Below are positions 28,733-37,240 of a stretch of 64,000 bases of DNA, piece by piece; position 1 is the stretch's first letter, and each line of letters starts with the position of its first letter. The DNA is taken from NCBI RefSeq assembly GCF_036010665.1, contig NZ_CP108581.1, forward strand, positions 4,879,501 to 4,943,500. The letters are read 5' to 3'. This DNA is from Microbispora sp. NBC_01189 (GTDB lineage: Bacteria > Actinomycetota > Actinomycetes > Streptosporangiales > Streptosporangiaceae). The translations under genes and the position numbers were made by a program. Under the pieces are notes generated by a model, which was not told the DNA's origin, did not search any database, and worked only from the letters and a program-made list of their open reading frames with translations.

Positions 28733-30318
28733 GTAACTGGTTAGGTCCCAGAGCCGTGCGCGTGAAATCAGGCTGCGGTAGCCAGCGGCGAGTTGCCGGC
28801 GGGTTCCCGGGTTCCGCTGAGAAGTGCGAGCGCCGGGGTGGCCTCGGGCAGCCAGGGGTATCCCTCGGCGAGTTCGGTGAGGGCGTGGAAGAAGTTGACG
28901 CCGTGCTTGCGGGCGGTGGCCAGATAACTGCGGATTGCGCAGAACTGCTCGGCCCCGGCCAGAGTGCGCAGGCAACCGGAGACCTTCTGCCGCAGCTTGA
29001 TCATCCGGATCTCGCGCTCCGCGGGATTGTTGTCGAACGAGACGAGTTCGTCGCGGGTGAACCGCAGGTAGTCGTCTTGCCGATCCAGCATCCGCGTGGC
29101 CAGCGCGTGGTGTTTCTTCATCAGCTTGCCAGTCCGGGAACGGGTGTCGTGTCTGCCGATCGCAGCTGCCGATCGCCACAGCCGGGCCTGCTCCGCCAGC
29201 GCGACCTGGTCCAGATGCTTCAGCCCGCCGGCCTCGATCGCAGCCTCGACCAGGACCTTCATCTGCAGCAGCGCGTCGGTGGCCTGCTCGGCCCAGCACC
29301 ACTCACCTTCGGGGGTGGTGTCGATGACCTGCTGCAACTCGCGCAGTAGATGAGCGTTACAAAGAGCGTGCGTGGCGTCGGTGTAGGTGTCGTAGGGCGC
29401 CCAGGCGTCGTGGACCGCGACCCCGGTGAAGGCCGGCAGCACCCCGGCGGCGTCCATCGCGGCGGTGCCACGCTTGCGGTGCACGGTGATCAGACTCCAC
29501 GTGCCGGTGGAGGCCGAGTGCACCCAGTGCAGCTTGCCCTCGACGCGGAACCCGGTCTCGTCGAAGTGCGCGACCGGCGCGGCGGCGATCTGTTCAACGC
29601 CGCGGGCCAGGAAACCATCCAACCGGGTGGCAGCCCGGGCGGTCATCGACAGCACAGTGCCGCCGGTCACCGGGACACCGAACAGGTCGGCCAGCGCCTG
29701 AGCAGTGCGATCCTTGGACAGGAACTGCCCGACGTACAAGTACACGATGATCGCAGTGATCCGGGAGCCGTACTGCACCGGCGCGGTCACACCCGCGGGC
29801 GCGGTGCCCTTGGTGACGACGCCGCAGTCGCAGCACCGCCGCTCGACCAACTGATGCTCGGTCACCTGCACCTTGATCGGCGGGATGTCGAAGACCTGCC
29901 GCTTTTCCATGCCGACCTCGGGCGCACCGGCCAGGCCGTCCCCGCAGCCCCGGCACTGCTTCGGCTCGTGCCGCTCCCACTTGTCGGGGCGTTCGACCTG
30001 CGCGAGCGTCGCTCCAGGCGTTCCTTTCGGACGACCGGGCTTACGCTGCCCGCCCTTACGCAGCGACCTGGGCGCGGGCTTGGCCAGCCCATCCGAGCTC
30101 GGCGGCTTGGAGGAGTTGTCCGAGTTCGGCCCCAGCCGGGCTTCCAGCTCAGCTATTCGCCCATTCGCCTTGTCCAGCGCGTCGCTCAGCCGTACCACCA
30201 ACGCCGCCAACTCGTCGTACGACGGCTTGGCGGCGGGGGAACTGGACACCCACCGATGATCGCGGATCACCAGAAGATGATCAAATCGGGCAACGGCCGG
30301 AGAGACCTAACCAGTTAC
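28733..30318. mobile_element. IS66-family insertion sequence, 1586 bp, with target duplication
   Basis: Perfect 15-bp terminal inverted repeats, GTAACTGGTTAGGTC at 28733-28747 and its complement at 30304-30318. The 8-bp target GGACCCGC is present on both sides (28725-28732 and 30319-30326), the length typical of IS66. It carries one transposase gene and no tnpA/tnpB, like the ISBst12-type subgroup. It lies inside the RHS gene; intact ends and identical target copies suggest recent insertion. Confidence 0.95.
28768..30270 (-). CDS. IS66 family transposase
   Basis: 500 aa DDE transposase. In order: an N-terminal leucine-zipper-like helix (ELAALVVRLSDALDKANGRI), the NSDNSSKPPSSDGL motif, a zinc finger (CRGCGDGL and RCCDCG), then the catalytic domain with first Asp in VAHFDETGFRVEGKLHWVH, second Asp in AVHDAWAPYDTY and Glu in FDNNPAEREIRMIKLRQK. 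It appears full length and active-looking. GTG start at 30270. Confidence 0.95.
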   Translation of the reverse strand: MIRDHRWVSSSPAAKPSYDELAALVVRLSDALDKANGRIAELEARLGPNSDNSSKPPSSDGLAKPAPRSLRKGGQRKPGRPKGTPGATLAQVERPDKWERHEPKQCRGCGDGLAGAPEVGMEKRQVFDIPPIKVQVTEHQLVERRCCDCGVVTKGTAPAGVTAPVQYGSRITAIIVYLYVGQFLSKDRTAQALADLFGVPVTGGTVLSMTARAATRLDGFLARGVEQIAAAPVAHFDETGFRVEGKLHWVHSASTGTWSLITVHRKRGTAAMDAAGVLPAFTGVAVHDAWAPYDTYTDATHALCNAHLLRELQQVIDTTPEGEWCWAEQATDALLQMKVLVEAAIEAGGLKHLDQVALAEQARLWRSAAAIGRHDTRSRTGKLMKKHHALATRMLDRQDDYLRFTRDELVSFDNNPAEREIRMIKLRQKVSGCLRTLAGAEQFCAIRSYLATARKHGVNFFHALTELAEGYPWLPEATPALALLSGTREPAGNSPLATAA

Positions 30319-30812
30319 GGACCCGCAACGTCACCGCCTTCACCGGCCTGTCGGCCACGCAGACCAGCGGCGGCACGCTCACGCTGCAACTCACCAACCT
30401 CCACGGTGACGTGGTCGCCACCGCCGCCGATAGCAATAGCGCAACCGGAGTGGACAGCTACGCCGAACAGACCGAATATGGCCTGGATCGTGCTGTTAAC
30501 ACCAGCGACCGCTACGAATGGCTGGGAGGCGCCCAACGAGCCAGCGACACCGTCGCCGACATCGTCCTTATGGGCGTCCGCCTCTACAACCCAGCCACCG
30601 GCCGCTTCCTTCGAATCGACCTCGTCGTCGGCGGCAACGCCAACGCCTATGATTACGGGATCGGAGACCCGGCCAACAAATACGACATATCTGGCATGGA
30701 ATCCGGTCACCAGGATGGGTGGACGCCTTCTGGGCTGACGGTGGAAGTCTGCGCATGAAGTCGGCAGCAGCCTCTCAAGGCGAGCCAGAGAAGGAAAGAG
30801 TGAGATTCTTAG

Positions 30813-31754
30813 GTGCGGCAAATCACCGCGTATCGGTATGGGACCATCGCTGCGACTGTCGTGGTCGCGTATCTGCTGCTCGTGACGATCGGAATCGCCA
30901 GAGCGGTTCACCCCGACATCGATTACTCCGGTGAGTTACTGAGGCTGGTGACATCCCCGCTCAATGAGGTCACCCACGCGTTGCCGATCCGATGGGTCGA
31001 TCTCACTAATGAGATGCAGTCCGCCTGGCCGCTGATGGCTCCGGACATAATTGCCGGGATCCTTCAGGCGTGGCTGCTCTGGGTGATTCTTCGCGGTAGT
31101 CCTCGTAAGGCTGCGGACGATACGCCCATCTCTCTGGCATCCGACTTCGGCAGCCTGCGAATTTCGCTCTATTGGTCTGGCGCACTGGTGATGCTGCTCA
31201 GGTTGGTCAACGCGGTCTTCGACCTGGCGCCTGCGAGCGCCCACGTCATGGGGGTTGTCGCGGGCGTACTTGTGTTCGTGGCGTCGGCCACTTTCCTCTA
31301 TATATCGTTGATGTTCTATCGGGTGTCTCTGAGTCGGGTGAATCGCGTCTACAGTGGCTCCTCCCTGGTTCTTGGAGGGTTACTCGCGCTTGCCTTCCTT
31401 GTGGCTGGGGTACATCTACTGACATCATCCCGCCTACTTTCGGCCGAGTTGCCGTTCGCATTCCTTGGAAGCCTGAGTCCGATATTCTACGTCTGGCTGC
31501 TGTCCGTGGCGGCCGTCCAGTGGCGCAGCGCGCACTGGTCGCGTGCAACTATCTCGCTGGGGCTGATCGCCGCATTCCTCGGACTACTGCTCGCCGTGGT
31601 CTCGTATTATCTGGGGCCGGATAGGCAAATAGAGTTCCACGGCAAATGGGGCTATCTGTGTGAGTTCGTCTACTTCGCTTGGGCGATCCAATCGGGACAC
31701 ACTGCACTGCGTCATCGCCGCCATTCGCCATCGCCAGAAGCTGTCCAGACGTGA
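30813..31754 (+). CDS. Polytopic membrane protein behind the RHS remnant
   Basis: 313 aa with seven or eight membrane helices (for example TIAATVVVAYLLLVTIGIA, VMGVVAGVLVFVASATFLYI, LVLGGLLALAFLVAGVHLLT and ISLGLIAAFLGLLLAVVSYY). No recognised family. Base composition is lower in GC than the window as a whole. Starting 55 nt after the RHS gene end, it occupies the place where immunity genes to RHS toxins are found, so an immunity role is possible but unproven. GTG start with AAGGAAAGAG upstream. Confidence 0.6.
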   Translation: MRQITAYRYGTIAATVVVAYLLLVTIGIARAVHPDIDYSGELLRLVTSPLNEVTHALPIRWVDLTNEMQSAWPLMAPDIIAGILQAWLLWVILRGSPRKAADDTPISLASDFGSLRISLYWSGALVMLLRLVNAVFDLAPASAHVMGVVAGVLVFVASATFLYISLMFYRVSLSRVNRVYSGSSLVLGGLLALAFLVAGVHLLTSSRLLSAELPFAFLGSLSPIFYVWLLSVAAVQWRSAHWSRATISLGLIAAFLGLLLAVVSYYLGPDRQIEFHGKWGYLCEFVYFAWAIQSGHTALRHRRHSPSPEAVQT

Positions 31755-31858
31755 TAATCCGGCTCTGGCGAATCCCTGGCTGGGTGATTCCGGTGATTCA
31801 GGTTGTGGCAGTCGTGATGGTCTCGACATCATGACGATGAATTGGTGAAGGGCTTCGC

Positions 31859-32377
31859 GTGAAGGACGAGTTCGGGCAGTGGATCTCGCTGCTGCGAGAG
31901 GACGAGGCATTTGACGCCGAGGTGGATCGCCTCGGCGCGGAGGACATCACCGAGCTGCGGAGAATCTATGCCGAAGACGGCCTGCTCTTCGGGCATGACC
32001 TTCGAATACGATTGCTCGCCCTGCGGTTCGTTCATGCCGAGAATGCTCTTCGGCTGGTGCTTTCGGACTTTCCCGACCCCGTCGACTGGTGTATCGCTCC
32101 CACAGTCTCGATGGGTGAACCCGCTCGGGAGGGAGTGGTCGTCCACGGGCAGGAAGTGTTCGGGATCGGTTTTCAGGGCACCCTGGTAGAGGTCGCGGCG
32201 AACATTCAAGGGGACTACATCGACGAGTTTTGGCGGGTCTGGCCGTTGTGTCCTGGTCATCGACTCGGTCTGAAGCCGGCGGAGCGGAATGGCGTCGGTG
32301 TGTGGATGTGCGGTTCCGGTCCTCATGAGGTCGCACGAATAGGCAAAATAGACAACGGCAGACTCCGCAAGCGCTGA
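31859..32377 (+). CDS. Hypothetical protein, lower-GC accessory gene
   Basis: 172 aa, soluble and acidic at the N-terminus (DEFGQWISLLREDEAFDAEV). The C-terminus DEFWRVWPLCPGHRLGLKPA with two cysteines, followed by VWMCGSGPHEVARIGKI, recurs in hypothetical proteins near toxin loci, by my recollection only. No family can be named. GTG start with AAGGG upstream. Lower GC than core genes, in line with acquired DNA. Confidence 0.55.
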   Translation: MKDEFGQWISLLREDEAFDAEVDRLGAEDITELRRIYAEDGLLFGHDLRIRLLALRFVHAENALRLVLSDFPDPVDWCIAPTVSMGEPAREGVVVHGQEVFGIGFQGTLVEVAANIQGDYIDEFWRVWPLCPGHRLGLKPAERNGVGVWMCGSGPHEVARIGKIDNGRLRKR

Positions 32378-32470
32378 GGCCCGCCTCGTTTCCCGTACGG
32401 GCCAGCGTGCCCCTACCCGGATGACCGTCGTGTCGGCTCTGTATTGCCGTGCCGTTTCGGGGGGGATTCG

Positions 32471-32839
32471 ATGCGAAGGGTTCAGTGGACCGCCCGGGCG
32501 GTGTGGATCGTGGTGCCGCTCGCCACCGTTCTGCTGTCGATAGTGACCATGGCAGCGGCGGCCACCCCTGGCGTCAGGTGGGTGTTTCGTGCGCCGGTCC
32601 CGCTCGGCTGGCTTCTGCTGTTCTGCGCCTGGCTCACGGCGATACTGGTGGGGAGGCGGCATCGGCCTGTTTTCACGGCCGCGCTGACGCCGATCATCGC
32701 GCTGGTCACACTGGTGACGGACCTGTTCCTGGAGCGGTATGGCATGGCCTACCTGCCCAAGGGGGCTGACGACGGAGGGGAATTCGACGAGTTGGATCGC
32801 CACCTCGGCGGAGACTGGTACCTCTGGATGACGGACTGA
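32471..32839 (+). CDS. Small membrane protein, hypothetical
   Basis: 122 aa with three hydrophobic segments (VWIVVPLATVLLSIVTMAAA, LGWLLLFCAWLTAILV, LTPIIALVTLVTDLFL) and an acidic tail (DDGGEFDELDRHLGGDWYLW). No recognised family. ATG 32471 has GGGGGG upstream. The third gene of the accessory block behind the RHS remnant. Confidence 0.5.
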   Translation: MRRVQWTARAVWIVVPLATVLLSIVTMAAAATPGVRWVFRAPVPLGWLLLFCAWLTAILVGRRHRPVFTAALTPIIALVTLVTDLFLERYGMAYLPKGADDGGEFDELDRHLGGDWYLWMTD

Positions 32840-32864
32840 CCGCTACACAAGCCGGGACAGACGA

Positions 32865-33560
32865 TCAGGAGCGGGTTCCGGCGGCCTCGACCAAGGCGTG
32901 GAACAGGGGGCCGTCTTCGTCGGCCTCGGGGTGCCACTGGACGGCGAGGGCGAACGCCGCGCCGGTGACTTCGACGGCCTCGATCGTGCCGTCGTCCGAG
33001 CGGGCGGTGACCTCCAGGCCGTCGGCCAGGCGGTCGATCGCCTGGTGGTGGTAGTGCGCCGGGGCCAACTCCTCGTCGCCGTAGACCTTGGCCAGCGACG
33101 GCGAGAGCCGTACGGGGAGGCGGCCGAACACTCCGGGGGCGGGGGAGTGGCCGGTGTGGTCCACGACCGCGGGAAGGTGCTGGTGGAGGGTGCCGCCGAG
33201 CGCCACGTTGAGCACCTGCAGGCCCCGGCAGATGCCCAGGAACGGCAGCCCGGCCGCCAGTGCGGCGCTCATCAGTCCGAACTCGGCGTCGTCCCGAAAG
33301 TTCCGGATGTAGCCGGTCTGCTCGGCCGGGGCGGCTCCGTACCGGGCGGGGTCGATGTCGCCCCCGCCCGCGATGATCAGCCCGTCGAGACGGCCGGCCA
33401 GCGCGGCGGGCTCCCCGGCGGGGGGCAGGATGACCGGCTGCCCGCCCGCCCGCACGACGTGGTCGACGTACATGTACGGCAGCAGCGCCGCCGGCATGTC
33501 CCACACGGTGAACCGAGCCGGCTCCACGTAGCAGGTGACGCCGATGACCGGACGGGACAT
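32865..33560 (-). CDS. Gamma-glutamyl-gamma-aminobutyrate hydrolase family (PuuD-like class I amidotransferase)
   Basis: 231 aa class I glutamine amidotransferase fold. Catalytic Cys lies in PFLGICRGLQVLNVALGG, the His-Glu pair in VQWHPEADEDG, and the N-terminal GLIIAGGGDIDPARYG is typical of Peptidase_C26. In puu-like pathways it releases glutamate from the gamma-glutamyl product. It lies last in a cluster with an SDR, an aldehyde dehydrogenase and a GS-like ligase, the same gene set as M. tuberculosis Rv2857c-Rv2860c. Confidence 0.9.
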   Translation of the reverse strand: MSRPVIGVTCYVEPARFTVWDMPAALLPYMYVDHVVRAGGQPVILPPAGEPAALAGRLDGLIIAGGGDIDPARYGAAPAEQTGYIRNFRDDAEFGLMSAALAAGLPFLGICRGLQVLNVALGGTLHQHLPAVVDHTGHSPAPGVFGRLPVRLSPSLAKVYGDEELAPAHYHHQAIDRLADGLEVTARSDDGTIEAVEVTGAAFALAVQWHPEADEDGPLFHALVEAAGTRS

Positions 33561-33630
33561 CGCCCTGCCTCCCCCTCGTCGTGCTGACGTCGAAAGACTC
33601 ATGCTCGACCACCGACCGGCGCCGAGCCCC

Positions 33631-34395
33631 CTACAGCGGGGTGACGTACGCGCCGGAGATGCCGCCGTCGACCAGGAACTCCGAGGCGGTGATGAACGAC
33701 GCGTCGTCGGAGGCGAGGAACGCGACCGCCGCGGCGATCTCCTCGGCCCGTGCGAAGCGGCCGATCGGCACGTGGACGAGACGGCGCTGGGCGCGCTCGG
33801 GGTCCTTGGCGAACAGTTCCCGCAGCAGCGGGGTGTCCACCGGCCCGGGGCACAGCGCGTTGACCCGGATGCCCTCACGGGCGAACTGGACGCCCAGTTC
33901 CCGGCTCATCGCGAGCACTCCGCCCTTGGAGGCGGTGTAGGAGATCTGCGAGGTGGCCGAGCCCAGCACCGCGACGAACGACGCGGTGTTGATGATCGAC
34001 CCCTTGCCCTGGCGCCGCATGTACGGGATCACGTGCTTGCAGCACAGGTACACGCTGGTGAGGTTGACCTCCTGCACCCGCCGCCACGCGTCGATCCCGG
34101 TCTCCAGGATCGAGTCGTCGTCGGGCGGGGAGATGCCCGCGTTGTTGAACGCGATGTCCACGCCGCCGAACTCCTCGGCCGCGGTCCGGTACATCCGGGC
34201 CACGTCGTCGTCGTTCGCCACGTCGACCCGGACGAACAGGCCGCCCACCTCGTCGGCGGCCTTGGCGCCGGCCGCCTCGTCGAGGTCGGCGACCACGACC
34301 TTCGCGCCCTCCTCGGCGAACCGGCGGGCGGTGGCCAGCCCGATGCCGCTGCCCGCCCCGGTGATGACGGCGACGCGGTCCTGCAAACGCTGCAT
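33631..34395 (-). CDS. SDR family oxidoreductase
   Basis: 254 aa classical short-chain dehydrogenase. NAD(P) site GAGSGIGLATA near 12-22, NNAGISPPDD, catalytic Ser region SFVAVLGSATSQISYTASKGG with Tyr and Lys, and PGPVDTPLL after it. An acidic residue after strand 2 (VVVADLDEAAG) suggests NAD. Next to the aldehyde dehydrogenase (4 nt gap), it probably oxidises an alcohol or reduces an aldehyde in the same amine-catabolic pathway. Confidence 0.9.
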   Translation of the reverse strand: MQRLQDRVAVITGAGSGIGLATARRFAEEGAKVVVADLDEAAGAKAADEVGGLFVRVDVANDDDVARMYRTAAEEFGGVDIAFNNAGISPPDDDSILETGIDAWRRVQEVNLTSVYLCCKHVIPYMRRQGKGSIINTASFVAVLGSATSQISYTASKGGVLAMSRELGVQFAREGIRVNALCPGPVDTPLLRELFAKDPERAQRRLVHVPIGRFARAEEIAAAVAFLASDDASFITASEFLVDGGISGAYVTPL

Positions 34396-34399
34396 TGAT

Positions 34400-35755
34400 C
34401 TACTCCGTGGAGATGAAGACGTTCTTGGTCTCGGTGAAGGCGGACAGGGCGTCGGGGCCGAGCTCGCGGCCCAGGCCCGACTGCTTGAAGCCGCCGAAGG
34501 GGGTCCAGTAGCGGACGCTGGAGTGAGAGTTGACCGACAGGTTGCCCGCCTCGACGGCCCGCGCCACGCGCAGCGCCCGGCCCACGTCGCGGGTCCAGAT
34601 CGACCCCGACAGGCCGTACGCCGTGTCGTTGGCGATCCGCACCGCGTCGGCCTCGTCCTCGAACGGCACGACGGTGACCACCGGCCCGAAGATCTCCTCG
34701 GTGAAGGCCCGCCGGAAGGACTCCGAGGACGACCCGGCGAGCACCGTGGGCGGGAACCAGTAGCCCGGCCCGCCCGGGCACGACCCCCGCGCGTACACGT
34801 CCGCCTCGGTGACGAACGAAGCGACCCGCTCCCGGTGCTCGGCGCTGATCAGCGGGCCCATCTGCGACGCCGGGTCGTTCGGGTCACCGACCTTCACCTC
34901 GCGTACGGCCTCGGTGAGCCGCGCGAGGAAGTCGTCGTGGACGGACCGCTCCACCAGGATGCGCGAGCGGGCGCAGCAGTCCTGGCCGGAGTTGTCGAAG
35001 ACCGCCATCGGGGCGGACTCCGCCGCCCGGGAGAGGTCGGAGTCGGCGAAGACGATGTTGGCGCTCTTGCCGCCCAGCTCCAGCGTGACCCGCTTCACCT
35101 GCTTGGCGGCCTTGGCGCCGATCAGCTTCCCGACCTCGGTCGAGCCGGTGAACACGATCTTCCGTACGTCCGGGTGCTCGACGAGGCGGGCTCCCGCGAC
35201 CTCCCCCTCGCCGGGGACGACCTGGAGCACTCCCTCCGGCAGCCCGGCCTCCAGGGCGAGCTCGGCCAGCCGCAGCGCGGTCAGCGGCGTCCACTCGGCG
35301 GGCTTCACGATCACCGTGTTGCCGGCGGCCAGGGCCGGGGCGACCCCCCAGGTCATGATGACCATCGGGAAGTTCCACGGCACGATGATCCCGACCACGC
35401 CCAGCGGCTCGGCGAAGGTGACGTCCACCCCGCCCGCCACCGGGATCTGCCTGCCGTGGTCGCGCTCGGGCGCGCCCGCGTAGAAGTCGAGCACGTCGCG
35501 GACGTTGCCCGCCTCCCAGCGCGCGTTGCCCACGGTGTGCCCGGCGCCGGTGATCTCCAGCCGCGCCAGTTCCTCCGCGTGCTCCTCCACGATTCGCGCG
35601 AAGCGGCGCAGCAGCCGGGCCCGGTCGCCGGGCGCGACCGCCCGCCAGGCGGGGAAGGCCCGTACGGCCCGCTCGACGGCGCGGTCCACCTCGGCGGCGT
35701 CCGCCATCTCGACCTCGGCGATCACTTCCTCGGTCGCCGGATTGACTATCTTCAC
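34400..35755 (-). CDS. Aldehyde dehydrogenase family protein
   Basis: 451 aa NAD(P)-dependent dehydrogenase. Motifs: VGIIVPWNFPMVIM, FTGSTEVGKLIGA, general-base glutamate in VTLELGGKSANIVF and catalytic cysteine in NSGQDCCARSRIL, a Cys-Cys pair. EEIFGPVVTVVPFEDE follows near the C-terminus. The GTG start at 35755 overlaps the stop of the GS-like gene (GTGA), so the two are translationally coupled. Likely oxidises the aldehyde formed from a gamma-glutamylated amine. Confidence 0.92.
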   Translation of the reverse strand: MKIVNPATEEVIAEVEMADAAEVDRAVERAVRAFPAWRAVAPGDRARLLRRFARIVEEHAEELARLEITGAGHTVGNARWEAGNVRDVLDFYAGAPERDHGRQIPVAGGVDVTFAEPLGVVGIIVPWNFPMVIMTWGVAPALAAGNTVIVKPAEWTPLTALRLAELALEAGLPEGVLQVVPGEGEVAGARLVEHPDVRKIVFTGSTEVGKLIGAKAAKQVKRVTLELGGKSANIVFADSDLSRAAESAPMAVFDNSGQDCCARSRILVERSVHDDFLARLTEAVREVKVGDPNDPASQMGPLISAEHRERVASFVTEADVYARGSCPGGPGYWFPPTVLAGSSSESFRRAFTEEIFGPVVTVVPFEDEADAVRIANDTAYGLSGSIWTRDVGRALRVARAVEAGNLSVNSHSSVRYWTPFGGFKQSGLGRELGPDALSAFTETKNVFISTE

Positions 35756-37098
35756 AATCTCTCGAACCCCCGATAGAGCTCCCAGTCGGTGACCGCCGCG
35801 TCGAAGGCGGCCAGTTCGACCCTCGCGTTGTTGGCGTAGTGGTCGACCACGTCCTTGCCGAACGCCTCCTCGGCGATGCTCGATCCCTCCCACAGGGCCA
35901 GGGCGTCGCGGAGCGTGGCCGGCACCCGCTCGGCCGGGGATTCGTAGGCGTTCCCGCCGAACGGCTCCTCCAGATCGAGCTCCGTGTCCACGCCGCGCAA
36001 CCCGGCCGCGATCATCGCCGCGACCGCGAGGTACGGATTCACGTCGCCGCCCGGCACCCGGTTCTCCACCCGCAACGAGGACCCGTGGCCGACCAGCCGC
36101 ATCGAGCAGGTGCGGTTGTCCACCCCCCACTTCACTGCCGTGGGCGCGAAGCTGCCGGGTACGAACCGCTTGTAGGAGTTGACGTTGGGGGCGTAGGAGA
36201 GCGTGAGCTCGCGCAGCCCCGCGAGCTGACCGGCCACGAACCGCCGCCCGGTCTCCGACAGTCCGTACGGCCCGTCGTCCGCCATGACCGGCCTGCCGTC
36301 GGCGTCCCGCAACGAGAGGTGGATGTGGCAGGAGTTGCCCTCGCGCTGGTTCGGCTTGGCCATGAAGGTGATCGACCTGCCCTCCTGGGCGGCGATCTCC
36401 TTGGCGCCGTTCTTGTAGAACACGTGGTTGTCGCAGGTCGTCAGCGCGTCGGCGTAGCGGAAGGCGATCTCGTGCTGGCCCAGGTTGCACTCGCCCTTGG
36501 CGGACTCGACGTACAGCCCGGCGCCCTCCATGCCGAGCCTGATCTTCCGCAGCAGCGGCTCGATGCGCGAGGTGCCGAGCAGCGAGTAGTCGACGTTGTA
36601 GAGGTTGGCCGGGGTGAGGTCGCGGTAGCCGCGCCGCCACGCCTGCTCATAGCTGTCGTCGTAGACGACGAACTCCAGCTCGGTGCCGACCTGGGCGGTC
36701 CACCCGCGCTCGGCGAGCCGGGCGAGCTGGCGGCGCAGGATCTGCCGGGGAGAGGCCACGACGTCCGAGCCGTCCTCCCAGACCAGGTCGGCCAGCAGCA
36801 GCACGGTGCCCTCGTGCCAGGGCACCCGGCGCAGCGTCGGCAGGTCGGGCCGCATCACGAAGTCGCCGTAACCGCGTTCCCAGGACGACATGGCGTAGCC
36901 GTCCACGGTGTTCATGTCGACGTCCACGGCGAGCAGGTAGTTGCAGCCCTCCGCGGCGTGGTCCAGCACCTCCTCCAGGAAGTACCGCGCCGACAGCCGC
37001 TTGCCCTGCAGTCGTCCCTGCATGTCGGTGACGGCGAGCAGGACCGTGTCGACCCGGCCCGCCTCGACATCGTCGCGAAGTCGTTCCACGCCGAGCAC
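35752..37098 (-). CDS. Glutamine synthetase family protein (gamma-glutamyl-amine ligase, GlnA4-like)
   Basis: 448 aa of the GS superfamily. Metal and glutamate-site motifs appear as TELEFVVYDD, AKGECNLGQHEIAFRYAD, NSCHIHLSLRD, NVNSYKRFVPGSFAP and SLRVENRVPGGDVNPYLAVA. It lacks the adenylylation loop context of GlnA. The neighbours (PuuD-like hydrolase, aldehyde dehydrogenase, SDR, GntR regulator) point to ligation of glutamate to an amine such as a polyamine or ethanolamine, as for GlnA3/GlnA4 in streptomycetes. I choose GTG 37098, preceded by GGGAGG; the open frame extends further upstream without homology. Confidence 0.9.
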   Translation of the reverse strand: MLGVERLRDDVEAGRVDTVLLAVTDMQGRLQGKRLSARYFLEEVLDHAAEGCNYLLAVDVDMNTVDGYAMSSWERGYGDFVMRPDLPTLRRVPWHEGTVLLLADLVWEDGSDVVASPRQILRRQLARLAERGWTAQVGTELEFVVYDDSYEQAWRRGYRDLTPANLYNVDYSLLGTSRIEPLLRKIRLGMEGAGLYVESAKGECNLGQHEIAFRYADALTTCDNHVFYKNGAKEIAAQEGRSITFMAKPNQREGNSCHIHLSLRDADGRPVMADDGPYGLSETGRRFVAGQLAGLRELTLSYAPNVNSYKRFVPGSFAPTAVKWGVDNRTCSMRLVGHGSSLRVENRVPGGDVNPYLAVAAMIAAGLRGVDTELDLEEPFGGNAYESPAERVPATLRDALALWEGSSIAEEAFGKDVVDHYANNARVELAAFDAAVTDWELYRGFERL

Positions 37099-37114
37099 GA
37101 CGCCTCCCGTCCAA

Positions 37115-37132
37115 TTGTCTAGAATCAGACCA
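37115..37132. promoter_or_regulatory. Candidate GntR operator between the divergent genes
   Basis: TTGTCTAGAATCAGACCA is an imperfect inverted repeat (TTGTCTAG against TGGTCTGA) lying in the gap between the GS-like gene and the GntR regulator. Its half-sites resemble FadR-subfamily sites (T.GT..). Its place just upstream of the catabolic operon suggests repression by the adjacent regulator. Confidence 0.45.
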
Positions 37133-37240
37133 TTGAAGGCATGCAAGCACCCTGCTCCCCTCGTCGTCAACAACACCGGGACACACGGGGGGTGCGGCGG
37201 GACGTGCCTGGGCTGCGAACGGGCGGAGGGACGGCGAGGC

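Larger units (their letters stand above)
27775..30758 (+). pseudogene. Decayed DNRLRE/RHS-repeat protein gene, interrupted by an IS66-type element
   Basis: Pieces of an actinobacterial RHS protein in order but in different frames: a twin-arginine-like signal region and ERPDATSAALSAKRKPTSP (27775-28047); a DNRLRE segment with PVTIDPYMQMTLQTDTFVS and ATWLHVGRFGSG (to about 28370); NADLYLADYKATPAAG in another frame; STLTQSNQPNSTTTGMVDN (about 28500); and TFTLDPLGRIRQTISSAGTQ up to NGTWTR at 28732. After removal of the insertion the frame continues as NVTAFTGLSATQTSGG with the RHS core MGVRLYNPATGRFL and NANAYDYGIGDPAN, ending at 30758 only about 20 residues past the core. Frameshifts, deletions and loss of the variable toxin tip make it nonfunctional. 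Confidence 0.85.

Noticed and set aside
30719-30934. 71-codon ORF after the RHS remnant
   Set aside because: It overlaps the RHS end and the start of the membrane protein in another frame and has no support.
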